Assembly: GCA_902786265.1 (NCBI GenBank)
Contig: CADACE010000007.1
Span: forward strand, 1-64,000
Length of the DNA: 64,000 bases
Source of the DNA: an uncultured Chloroflexota bacterium
GTDB taxonomy: Bacteria > Chloroflexota > Anaerolineae > Anaerolineales > Anaerolineaceae
Reading direction: 5' to 3'
Shown: piece by piece, positions 32,499 through 40,162 of the stretch
How positions within the stretch are numbered: the first letter of the stretch is position 1
Layout: each line of letters opens with the position of its first letter
Notes under the pieces: generated by a model
Seen by the model: only the letters and a program-made list of their open reading frames with translations
Databases searched by the model: none
What the model was told of the DNA's origin: nothing
Translations under genes and position numbers: made by a program

Positions 32499-33695
32499 AT
32501 GATGCTGATTTATGCCGATAATGCCGCAACAACAAAAATGAGCCGTACCGCTATTAACGCGATGCTCCCTTATCTGGATGAAATATACGGAAATCCATCC
32601 AGTCTGCATTCTGCCGGACAGCGGGCGAAAGACGCGCTGACGGACGCCCGACAGCGGGCTGCCTCTGTTTTGGGCTGCCTTCCCCGCGAGATCACTTTTA
32701 CGTCCGGCGGGTCGGAGGCTGACAACCAGGCGATTTTTTCGGCGGCCGCTATCGGGAAAAAGTCCGGGAAGAAACACATTGTTTCCACGGCATTTGAACA
32801 TCACGCGGTTTTGCACACGCTGGAGGCTTTGAAAAAAGACGGCTTTGAGGTCACCCTGCTGGATGTGCATGAAAACGGTGTGATCACGCCGGAACAGGTC
32901 ATGGCTGCGATCCGTCCGGAAACCTGTCTTGTTACGGTGATGTATGCCAATAATGAGATCGGGACGGTCCAGCCGGTTCCGGAGATCGGAAAGATCTGCA
33001 GGGAAAAAGGAGTCCTGTTCCATACGGACGCGGTGCAGGCTTTCGGGCATCTCCCCGTCAATGTGACGGAGCAGTGCATTGATATGCTCTCCCTTTCTGC
33101 TCATAAGTTTTACGGCCCGAAGGGTGCCGGGCTCCTTTACTGCCGCAAAGGGATCCCTTTGACGAATGTGATTTACGGCGGTGTGCAGGAGAACGGCAAA
33201 CGCGCGGGGACGGAAAACCTGCCGGGCATCATGGGGATGGCTGCCGCGATGGAAGAGGCCGCGGCAAATATTGAGTCCAACGCGCGGAAGGTCATGGCGC
33301 TTCGGGACAGGCTGATAAGCAAATTATCAGAGATCCCGCATTCCGTGCTGAACGGGGATCCGCTCAAAAGGCTGCCCGGGAACGTGAATTTCTGCTTTGA
33401 AGGGGTCGACGCGGAGTCCCTTTTGCTGATGCTGGATCAAAAAGGGATCGCCGCTTCTTCCGGTTCGGCCTGTACGTCCGGATCTCTTGATCCGAGCCAT
33501 GTTCTGCTGGCCATCGGGCGGCTTTATGAACTGGCGCTCGGCTCTCTGCGGCTGACGATCAATGAACAAAATACGGCTGAGGAGGTCGATTATATTGCCT
33601 CTTCTGTCCGTGAAGTTGTTGAAAAATTGCGAAAATTGAACCCTGTCTGGCAGGATCTGATATCCGGCAGACGGGAGTTTATTACAAAGGAATAA
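32499..33695 (+). CDS. Cysteine desulfurase, NifS/IscS family
   Basis: 398 residues. The N-terminal block is YADNAATTKMSRTAINAMLP; the PLP-binding Lys is in LSLSAHKFYGPKGAG (about 206); the persulfide-forming Cys is in SSGSACTSGSLDPSHVL (about 327). It moves sulfur from Cys to Fe-S cluster, tRNA or other acceptors. The start is the first of two adjacent ATGs, with AGG 8 nt upstream; a TATAAT lies at 32469-32474. A pyridoxal kinase gene follows after 8 nt, with its ribosome-binding site over this stop codon, so enzyme and cofactor supply are linked. Confidence 0.92.
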   Translation: MMLIYADNAATTKMSRTAINAMLPYLDEIYGNPSSLHSAGQRAKDALTDARQRAASVLGCLPREITFTSGGSEADNQAIFSAAAIGKKSGKKHIVSTAFEHHAVLHTLEALKKDGFEVTLLDVHENGVITPEQVMAAIRPETCLVTVMYANNEIGTVQPVPEIGKICREKGVLFHTDAVQAFGHLPVNVTEQCIDMLSLSAHKFYGPKGAGLLYCRKGIPLTNVIYGGVQENGKRAGTENLPGIMGMAAAMEEAAANIESNARKVMALRDRLISKLSEIPHSVLNGDPLKRLPGNVNFCFEGVDAESLLLMLDQKGIAASSGSACTSGSLDPSHVLLAIGRLYELALGSLRLTINEQNTAEEVDYIASSVREVVEKLRKLNPVWQDLISGRREFITKE

Positions 33696-33703
33696 TTATT
33701 TTT

Positions 33704-34534
33704 ATGGATCATAAACTTGTTTTAACAATTCAGGATATCTCCTGCGTTGGGCAGTGTTCCCTGACGGTGGCGCTGCCGATCATTTCCGCCTGCGGGCTGG
33801 AAACAGCGATTTTACCGTCGGCGGTGCTTTCCAACCATACCGGCGGGTTCAAGAGCTGGACCTTCCGCGATCTGACGGATGACATGCCCCTGATCGAACA
33901 GAAATGGATCGAAGAAGGCATCCAATTCGATGCAATCTATACCGGCTACCTCGGCAGTGCCCGGCAGATCGATATTGTAAAGCATATTTTCGGCACCTGT
34001 TCCAAACCCGGCTGCGTGCACGTTGTTGACCCGGCAATGGCCGATAACGGCAAACTGTATTACGGCTTTGACATGGATTTTGTTAAGGAAATGGCAAAGC
34101 TCTGCGCGTCCGCGGATTATATCCTGCCGAATATCACCGAAGCCAGTCTGATCACCGGTACGGAATACCGGGAAACCTATGATGAGGCTTATGTTTTGGA
34201 TCAGGCACAGAAGCTTGCGGCGCTGGGTCCGAAATCCGTGATCCTGACGGGCATCAGCTATGAGCCTTCCACCACCGGTGTAGTCATTTATGAAAACGGC
34301 GAGATGTCCTACTATCAGCATCACCGTCTTCCGAAGGGCAGTCACGGGACGGGCGACATTTATGCCTCTTCCTTTGTCGGTGCCCTGATGACCGGGAAAA
34401 GCTCCTATGAGGCCGCAAAGATCGCGGCGGACTACACTGTCAAGTGTATCGAAAACACACAGGACGATCCGGACCACTGGTACGGTGCAAAATTTGAATC
34501 CGTCCTTCCGGAACTGATCAGTTCGCTGAAATAA
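33704..34534 (+). CDS. Pyridoxal/pyridoxamine kinase
   Basis: 276 residues, PfkB/ribokinase fold of the PdxK/PdxY type. Blocks: VLTIQDISCVGQCSLTVALP at the N-terminus, PNITEASLITG, and the anion-hole/catalytic motif KGSHGTGDIYASSFVGAL (about 213-230). It phosphorylates B6 vitamers with ATP to make PLP or PMP. It is co-transcribed with the PLP-dependent cysteine desulfurase just upstream. Confidence 0.88.
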   Translation: MDHKLVLTIQDISCVGQCSLTVALPIISACGLETAILPSAVLSNHTGGFKSWTFRDLTDDMPLIEQKWIEEGIQFDAIYTGYLGSARQIDIVKHIFGTCSKPGCVHVVDPAMADNGKLYYGFDMDFVKEMAKLCASADYILPNITEASLITGTEYRETYDEAYVLDQAQKLAALGPKSVILTGISYEPSTTGVVIYENGEMSYYQHHRLPKGSHGTGDIYASSFVGALMTGKSSYEAAKIAADYTVKCIENTQDDPDHWYGAKFESVLPELISSLK

Positions 34535-34568
34535 CGGGGAAACCCGGGGGAAGGGTACGGATCTCCCC

Positions 34569-34597
34569 TTGACAGCTTTCGGCGGAAATGTTAGACT
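34569..34597 (+). promoter_or_regulatory. Promoter of the ABC-F gene
   Basis: TTGACA (34569-34574), exactly 17 nt, then TAGACT (34592-34597). The transcript would start near 34604, giving a leader of about 75 nt. Confidence 0.65.
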
Positions 34598-34614
34598 TGA
34601 AACTGAGGTGACCG

Positions 34615-34626
34615 ATGCGCAAATAA
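34615..34626 (+). CDS. Candidate 3-codon leader peptide (MRK) upstream of the ABC-F gene
   Basis: ATG CGC AAA TAA, preceded 4 nt upstream by GAGGTG (34605-34610). Very short upstream ORFs are known to sense ribosome-targeting antibiotics in front of ABC-F resistance genes. Here the predicted RNA start is so near the ribosome-binding site that the reading is uncertain. Confidence 0.35.
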   Translation: MRK

Positions 34627-34680
34627 TCTTTCTGTTTATTTTTCACTTTATGAAAACAAAAAGACAGGAGGATTATACCT

Positions 34681-36174
34681 ATGGCTCAGATCGCCGTTTC
34701 TCATCTTACATTCGCCTACGAAGGCACTTACCACAATATCTTTGAAGACGTCAGCTTCCGGATCAACACGGATTGGAAGCTCGGACTGATCGGCCGCAAC
34801 GGACGCGGCAAGACTACATTTTTAAACCTGCTTCAGGGTAATTTGGAATACCGGGGATCTATCACGTCCCCGGTTCCTTATTCTTACTTCCCTTTTTCGA
34901 TCCCGGATAAATCAAAAACTACAGCTGAAATCGTTGAAGAGCTCTGTCCGGATCATGAGCTGTGGAAACTGGAACGGGAAATGGACAGACTGGAGCTTTC
35001 GGAGGACACACTCTCCAGGCCTTTTTCCACGCTTTCCAACGGTGAACAGACGAAGATTCAGCTGTGTATGCTGTTCCAGCAGGATGAGCGCTTTCTCCTG
35101 ATCGACGAGCCGACGAACCATTTGGATATGCACGGGCGGGAAATTGTCAGCCGCTATCTGAACAGCAAAAAGGGCTTTATACTGGTTTCCCACGACAGGG
35201 CTTTTCTGGATGGCTGCATTGACCACGTGCTTTCCATCAACAAAGCGGATATTGAGATACAGCAGGGAAATTTCTCGACCTGGCAGATGAACCGGGAACG
35301 GCAGGATGCCTTTGAAGCCGGGGAAAATGAAAAATTGCTGAAGGAGATCGCGCGTCTGCGCAAATCCGCCGCGGAAAAAGCCGAATGGGCGGATAAATCG
35401 GAAAGGGAAAAAATCGGCGCGGATCCCAATAAGATCGATACAAAATCCGGAAGGAGACCCTGGCTCGGGGAAAAATCCCGCAAAGCCAACAAGCGGGCAA
35501 AAGCAATTGAGGGACGGCAGGAGGCAGCCATCGAAGAGAAAACCGGGCTGCTGAAAAACATCGAGCGCGCTTTCCCGGTCAAGATCATTCAGACACCGTT
35601 CAGCGGTTCCGTCATGCTGCAGCTGCGGAATGTCTCACTGTTTTATGGAGACCGGGAGGTATGTTCCGATGTGAGCTTTTCGGTAAAACCGGGAGACCGC
35701 ATCGCACTGACAGGGAAGAACGGCTGCGGCAAGACTACGCTGCTGAAGCTGCTGTGCGGAGAAAAGATCAGCTTTACCGGGCAGATCGAACAACCGGCAC
35801 GGCTGAAGATCTCCTATGTCCCGCAGCATACCGCGGGAATTCACGGGACGCTGGCGGATTACGCACGGGAAAGCGGAATCGATGAGGAGCGTTTCCGTGC
35901 CATGCTCGGAAAGCTGGACTTTACCGCTCCGCAATATCACGCAAGAATTGAGAATTACAGCGAAGGACAGAAGAAAAAGGTGCTGCTGGCCCGCAGTCTC
36001 TGTGAAGACGCGAACCTCTTTATCTGGGATGAACCGCTGAATTTTGTGGATATCCTTTCCCGGATCCAGATCGAAAACGCGATCCTGACTTATCAGCCCG
36101 CGATCATCTTTGTCGAGCATGACAAAATGTTCTGCGACCGGGTCGCGACAGAAACCATCAGGATCGGGAAATAA
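34681..36174 (+). CDS. ABC-F ATPase, Lsa-type ribosomal protection protein
   Basis: 497 residues with two ABC domains and no membrane segment. First domain: Walker A GLIGRNGRGKTT (about 36-47), signature LSNGEQTKIQ, Walker B LLIDEPTNHLD. An interdomain linker rich in Lys, Arg and Glu (about 190-300) follows. Second domain: ALTGKNGCGKTT, YSEGQKKKVLL, LFIWDEPLNFVD. The wording ADIEIQQGNFS, WDEPLN(F/Y)(V/L)D and NTDWKLGLIGRNGRGKTT matches Lsa-type proteins, which dislodge lincosamides, streptogramin A and pleuromutilins from the ribosome. AGGAGG precedes the ATG. Resistance is predicted, not shown. Confidence 0.88.
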   Translation: MAQIAVSHLTFAYEGTYHNIFEDVSFRINTDWKLGLIGRNGRGKTTFLNLLQGNLEYRGSITSPVPYSYFPFSIPDKSKTTAEIVEELCPDHELWKLEREMDRLELSEDTLSRPFSTLSNGEQTKIQLCMLFQQDERFLLIDEPTNHLDMHGREIVSRYLNSKKGFILVSHDRAFLDGCIDHVLSINKADIEIQQGNFSTWQMNRERQDAFEAGENEKLLKEIARLRKSAAEKAEWADKSEREKIGADPNKIDTKSGRRPWLGEKSRKANKRAKAIEGRQEAAIEEKTGLLKNIERAFPVKIIQTPFSGSVMLQLRNVSLFYGDREVCSDVSFSVKPGDRIALTGKNGCGKTTLLKLLCGEKISFTGQIEQPARLKISYVPQHTAGIHGTLADYARESGIDEERFRAMLGKLDFTAPQYHARIENYSEGQKKKVLLARSLCEDANLFIWDEPLNFVDILSRIQIENAILTYQPAIIFVEHDKMFCDRVATETIRIGK

Positions 36175-36237
36175 ACCTGAAAAAAGGACGTTGTCATAAA
36201 AATTAACTGACATTCCTCATGAGATTTCGGAAATGCA

Positions 36238-36243
36238 TATAAT
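36238..36243 (+). promoter_or_regulatory. -10 box of the argG leader transcript
   Basis: TATAAT ends 7 nt before the ATG at 36251, the same leaderless spacing as in front of 19499 and 53086. No convincing -35 hexamer is seen at the standard distance. Confidence 0.45.
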
Positions 36244-36250
36244 CATGAGC

Positions 36251-36301
36251 ATGAACAAAAACACGCTGCTTCGAACGACCCGACGAATGATCTGCAAATA
36301 A
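36251..36301 (+). CDS. Candidate argG leader peptide with three Arg CGA codons
   Basis: 16 codons, MNKNTLLRTTRRMICK, ending at TAA 36299-36301 (an in-frame ATG at 36245 would add MS). All three Arg codons are CGA, two in tandem at 36281-36286. It is followed within 10 nt by competing RNA hairpins and a terminator, then argG. This is the arrangement of an amino-acid attenuator. Against it: 11 nt (TCGAACGACCC) also occur in the family A copy at 30299, so part of it may derive from a repeat. Confidence 0.5.
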   Translation: MNKNTLLRTTRRMICK

Positions 36302-36308
36302 CGCTGGA

Positions 36309-36365
36309 CTGCGGCAGTTTTTGATATTCCAATTGATTGATCCTCCGCAGAGCGCGGAGATTTTT
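36309..36365 (+). terminator. argG attenuator: antiterminator and terminator hairpins
   Basis: CTCCGC (36343-36348) pairs with GCGGAG (36354-36359) and is followed by ATTTTTATT, a terminator 40 nt before argG. CTGCGG (36309-36314) can instead pair with CCGCAG (36345-36350), which shares bases with the terminator stem, so only one forms. A ribosome resting on the leader stop at 36301 would cover 36309-36314 and favour the terminator. One stalled at the Arg codons would leave it free. Confidence 0.55.
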
Positions 36366-36405
36366 ATTATTATCGGCAATATGCCATACTAATGGAGAAA
36401 TTATT

Positions 36406-37629
36406 ATGTCAGAAAAAATCAATAAAGTGTTATTAGCCTATTCAGGCGGTCTGGATACCTCAGCCATTATCCCGTGGCTGATCGAAAACTATCACTGCGA
36501 AGTGGTCTGCTACTGCGCCAATGTCGGTCAGGAAGAAGAACTGGACCATCTGGAAGAACGCGCAAAGGCTTCCGGCGCCAGCAAACTGATCATCGACGAC
36601 CTTGTTGAACCGCTCTGCAAAGAATATATCTGGCCGCTGGTCAAATCCGGCGCTGTTTATGAACGCAAATATTATCTCGGCACTTCCATTGCCCGTCCGA
36701 TCGTCGCCAAACGTCTGGTCGAAGTTGCCCAGCAGGAACATGCCGACGCCATTGCTCACGGCTGCACCGGCAAAGGCAATGACCAGGTCCGTCTGGAAAA
36801 CGGCATCCATTCCCTTGACCCGAGCCTGAAGGTGATCGCTCCCTGGCGTATCTGGGATTTCACTTCCCGCGAAGATCTGCTGAACTACCTGGATCAGAAG
36901 GGCATCGGCTATCCGGATTCCGCAAAGAACCCGAAGCTCTTCAGCCGCGACCGCAACATCTGGCACATCTCCCATGAAGGCGGCCCGATCGAAAATATCG
37001 ATTCCGAACCGGATGAATCCTTCTGGGTGATGACTGTCTCCCCGGAACAGGCTCCGGACAAACCGGAATATGTTGAGATCGAATTCGAAGCCGGTGAAGC
37101 TGTGGCTGTCAACGGCAAGAAGATGTCCCCTGCCCAGCTGGTTCATGAACTGAACGTTATCGGCGGACGCAACGGTATCGGCCGCTGCGATATGGTTGAA
37201 AACCGCCTCGTCGGTATGAAATCCCACGGCCTGTATGAGACCCCGGGCGGCACCATCCTCTGCACAGCCCATTCCGAACTGGAATTCGTCACCTGCGACC
37301 GCGAAACCATGCACTTCAAAGATCAGATCGCCCCGAAGTACGCGGAACTGGTCTACAACGGTCTGTGGTTCAGCCCGCTGGTACAGTCCCTGAATGTGTT
37401 CTTCAATGAGACCAACAAGTGGGTCACCGGCTCCATCAAGCTGAAGCTCTACAAGGGCAACATCATGATCGCCGGACGCAAACCGAAGTACAACCTCTAC
37501 AATGAGAACTTCGCTTCCTTCGGTGATGTCTCCCTCTATGACCACAAGGATGCCACCGGCTTCATCAGCTGCTTCTCCCTCCCGGGCAAAGTGATCGCCA
37601 TGATGAAGAAGGAAACAGGACTTCAGTAG
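36406..37629 (+). CDS. argG: Argininosuccinate synthase
   Basis: 407 residues, full length. The ATP-binding P-loop is LAYSGGLDTSAIIPWL (about 10-25); other hallmark blocks are YLGTSIARPIVAK, AHGCTGKGNDQVRLE (about 117-131), NIWHISHEGG and GRNGIGRCDMVENRLVGMKS. It joins citrulline and aspartate using ATP, the penultimate step of arginine synthesis. GGAGA sets the start. argH lies 7.8 kb downstream instead of adjacent. Codon use is that of a well-expressed gene. Control by the upstream attenuator is inferred. Confidence 0.97.
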   Translation: MSEKINKVLLAYSGGLDTSAIIPWLIENYHCEVVCYCANVGQEEELDHLEERAKASGASKLIIDDLVEPLCKEYIWPLVKSGAVYERKYYLGTSIARPIVAKRLVEVAQQEHADAIAHGCTGKGNDQVRLENGIHSLDPSLKVIAPWRIWDFTSREDLLNYLDQKGIGYPDSAKNPKLFSRDRNIWHISHEGGPIENIDSEPDESFWVMTVSPEQAPDKPEYVEIEFEAGEAVAVNGKKMSPAQLVHELNVIGGRNGIGRCDMVENRLVGMKSHGLYETPGGTILCTAHSELEFVTCDRETMHFKDQIAPKYAELVYNGLWFSPLVQSLNVFFNETNKWVTGSIKLKLYKGNIMIAGRKPKYNLYNENFASFGDVSLYDHKDATGFISCFSLPGKVIAMMKKETGLQ

Positions 37630-37649
37630 TTTTTATCAGTATTACTGTT

Positions 37650-37691
37650 GAAAAAAACGGAAGGCTCAGAAACGGGCCTTCCGTTTTTTTA
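37650..37691 (+). terminator. Rho-independent terminator of argG
   Basis: AAAAAAACGGAAGGC (37651-37665) pairs exactly with GCCTTCCGTTTTTTT (37676-37690): a 15-bp stem with a built-in T-run. Confidence 0.92.
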
Positions 37692-37740
37692 AAAGTGCTG
37701 AGATAAATTCAAATGATGAATTTTGAGGAAAAGGCTGATT

Positions 37741-39174
37741 TTATTGTTTCTGCCTGAAGGATTCCAGTCTGATTTTATCCTTGCGCATATCCTGATCTGC
37801 GCGCTGCGTTACTGCGGCGGTATTTGTGTCATTCTCATATTTTGCCACGCCGCAGACAATAACGATCCCGCCGGTCCGCAAGGCTTCAGTGTTGTGGAAT
37901 CTCATACTTCCGAGACGGGTTTTGAGATATGAATAATCATCTCCCTGCGCGATCACCACAAATTCGTTTCTGCTGATACGGAAGACGGAGCTGCGTCTGA
38001 AAATGTCACAGATAATTTTACTGGCATTAAGAATGTACCGGTCTCCTGCCTGAGGTCCGGCGGTATTGATAACATTTTGGAGATCGTTCAGATCCATTAC
38101 GATCACAGCGAACGGAGGCACGCGATTTTCCGCGATCAGGCGGTCCAGACGTCGTTCTGCCTCCAGATAGGCATTTTGGTTTTGGATGCCTGTCAGTGTG
38201 TCGATATTGGCCTGTTCCTGTGCCTGTAAAAAGCGTTTTTTAATTCTCTCTCCCTGCCGGACCTGCACATCAATATCGTTAAGACCGACGATGAGCCGGG
38301 GACCTTCCTGCTCTTCCGCCATGGCAGCCTTTATCTGTACATGACGCGGTCTGCCTTTCAGTATCAGACGAAACCCCAGGGTAAAGATACCGCTGGTTTT
38401 AATTTCTGCCACGACATTTTCTTTGGTGAAAGCAGAGAGGAAAAGATCTGCGTCTTCCGGATGAACAAATATGACCGCCTTTTCCCGGATCATTCCGAAA
38501 AAGTCCGTTCCTTCTTTTGCAAGGCTCAGGCTCTTTTTATATTCGTCGGTCGAACTATATTCAAAATAGCTGCCGGTTTCCGGTTCAACGATAAAAACGA
38601 CAGGAAAGCTGTCTGTGATGGCATGGAGACTGGCGGAAATCGCGGGCTCCTCCTGTATCTGTCCTTCTTCGCGGTGCATCATGGTCAGTTCATCGACATT
38701 GTATACAGATATGGCAATAAAACGGTTATCTTCCGCTATCCGGGAAACCTTCATCAATTCGTAAAAGGTTCTTCCGTCCTTGATCCTGCGGTAGGTCATG
38801 CTGAACTGCCCGGACTGTTCCAGGGCTCCCTTGAGAAACTCCCGGTTCATGGTATTCACGAACACATCCTGATCTTCCGGATGTATAAACAGCCGGACTT
38901 CCCGTTCACATTTCTCGAAAAATCCTGCAGCCCGTTCGGTTTCCCTGAGTATACCGCGCTCATCATTGATACGGTGTTCGATATACTCACCGGTATCCAC
39001 ATTGACATAAAATAAATATTGGCAGCCGCGGGCCGGAACATAAGCAATATGGGAATAAAAATCGCCGGTTTTCTGCATATTTTTCCGGGACAGACCGTCA
39101 TCTGTCATGCTCATATCATTTCCATTTGATAGAGTGCTTTTCTCCGTTCTGTCATTGATAATCATTGCTTCCAT
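37741..39174 (-). CDS. Degenerate GGDEF-domain protein with two N-terminal PAS-like sensor domains
   Basis: 477 residues, no membrane helix. Two related sensor-like segments (about 40-175 and 180-310) each contain a YFEY/YIEH-type strand and FIHPEDQDVF / FVHPEDADLF, a PAS-like wording. A GGDEF fold follows (about 315-470), starting DTLTGIQNQNAYLEAERRLD. At the active-site turn GGDEF is replaced by SRNEF (401-405), so it is unlikely to make c-di-GMP; it may bind nucleotides or act as a receptor. GAGGAA precedes the ATG. It converges on argG. Confidence 0.8.
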   Translation of the reverse strand: MEAMIINDRTEKSTLSNGNDMSMTDDGLSRKNMQKTGDFYSHIAYVPARGCQYLFYVNVDTGEYIEHRINDERGILRETERAAGFFEKCEREVRLFIHPEDQDVFVNTMNREFLKGALEQSGQFSMTYRRIKDGRTFYELMKVSRIAEDNRFIAISVYNVDELTMMHREEGQIQEEPAISASLHAITDSFPVVFIVEPETGSYFEYSSTDEYKKSLSLAKEGTDFFGMIREKAVIFVHPEDADLFLSAFTKENVVAEIKTSGIFTLGFRLILKGRPRHVQIKAAMAEEQEGPRLIVGLNDIDVQVRQGERIKKRFLQAQEQANIDTLTGIQNQNAYLEAERRLDRLIAENRVPPFAVIVMDLNDLQNVINTAGPQAGDRYILNASKIICDIFRRSSVFRISRNEFVVIAQGDDYSYLKTRLGSMRFHNTEALRTGGIVIVCGVAKYENDTNTAAVTQRADQDMRKDKIRLESFRQKQ

Positions 39175-39562
39175 TCTGTTTTTTCCTCAATTATTCTTTT
39201 CGATAAACTGAGTTTTCCGGTCTTGTTTATGATTCTACATTATTTTTTTGGCATTGTTTGTCTCAATGATAAGAAATGTTCCAAAATGTTACACAACAGA
39301 ATCTTTTCCTGCGCGGTGTACTTTGACCATTTTATAAGATCCATTCCGGTAAATGCCGCTCATCTGTGGAAACCAGGACGTGACAAACTGTCACATTTGT
39401 TTTAAAAATTGCTTTTTGTTTTTGGTGCCTGATATGATTTAATTAAATAAACCTGACAATTATTTTTCGACGGAACAATCAAAGGTAAAAGAGATCCGGA
39501 GAAAACAGAAAAAAGCCCGCCGGTGCGCAGGGATATACAGGATAAATAAGGAACAATACAGA
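39175..39562. promoter_or_regulatory. Divergent regulatory region with palindrome GTGACA-aac-TGTCAC
   Basis: No gene in this 388-bp AT-rich stretch. A perfect inverted repeat, GTGACAAACTGTCAC, is at 39380-39394. TTGCTT (39409-39414), 18 nt, TATGAT (39433-39438) form a plausible promoter for the HTH-receiver/kinase operon. The palindrome just upstream is a candidate binding site for that regulator. Confidence 0.45.
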
Positions 39563-40162
39563 ATGAGCATGCTTTTTGCGGGAACCCTTAGAAAATTGAG
39601 ATCTGAGCGAGGCCTTTCGCAGCAGGAACTGGCGGAACGGATGTATGTTACCCGCTCCACGGTCGCCCGGTGGGAAAACGGCAGCCGTCTGCCGAATGCC
39701 GTGATGATCAACCGGCTTGCCGAATGTCTCGATGTCGATTTCAACACACTGATGAATGCCGCGGCTGAGAGTGATGAATCTCCTAACGTCATCGTCGTGG
39801 ATGACAGAAAAATCGTCCTTTCGGGAGTTGTTTCTATTCTGGAAAATGTGATGCCGGATGCAGTGATCACGGGATTTACCCGTCCGTCGGAAGCTGTTGA
39901 ATACGCGAAGGAAAACCGGGTCGTACTTGCCTTTCTGGATATCGAAATGGGAAAAACAAGCGGACTGGACCTGTGCCGCACCCTGCTGGAGATCAATCCC
40001 CGAACCAATGTGGTATACCTGACCGCTTACATCGAGTATTCCTTTGACGCGTGGAGCACCGGAGCCAGCGGCTTTATGCTCAAGCCGATCACCGAGGAGG
40101 GTGTCCGGGAACAGCTGAAAAATCTGCGGTACCCGTTCTTTTTCGGAGGTACAGGAAAATGA
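39563..40162 (+). CDS. Response regulator with N-terminal XRE helix-turn-helix and receiver domain
   Basis: 199 residues. XRE helix-turn-helix at 9-63 (LRKLRSERGLSQQELAERMY, VTRSTVARWENGSRLPN), then a receiver domain (75-190) with acidic pocket VVDD (78-81), phospho-acceptor Asp126 in LAFLDIEMG, Thr154 and Lys174 in FMLKPITE. The order, DNA-binding domain first, is the reverse of the usual one. AAGGA precedes the ATG. Its stop overlaps the kinase start (ATGA), so it is the cognate regulator of that kinase. Confidence 0.85.
   Translation: MSMLFAGTLRKLRSERGLSQQELAERMYVTRSTVARWENGSRLPNAVMINRLAECLDVDFNTLMNAAAESDESPNVIVVDDRKIVLSGVVSILENVMPDAVITGFTRPSEAVEYAKENRVVLAFLDIEMGKTSGLDLCRTLLEINPRTNVVYLTAYIEYSFDAWSTGASGFMLKPITEEGVREQLKNLRYPFFFGGTGK

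Noticed and set aside
34650..34680. Out-of-frame ATG overlapping the ABC-F start as a second upstream ORF
   Set aside because: No ribosome-binding site precedes it and the sequence there is simple AT-rich leader.
36180..36405. T-box riboswitch upstream of argG
   Set aside because: No GGTGGNACCGCG-type antiterminator sequence or specifier-loop features; the leader fits a peptide attenuator better.
36460..37545. 361-codon minus-strand frame opposite argG
   Set aside because: Antisense shadow caused by the strong codon bias of argG.
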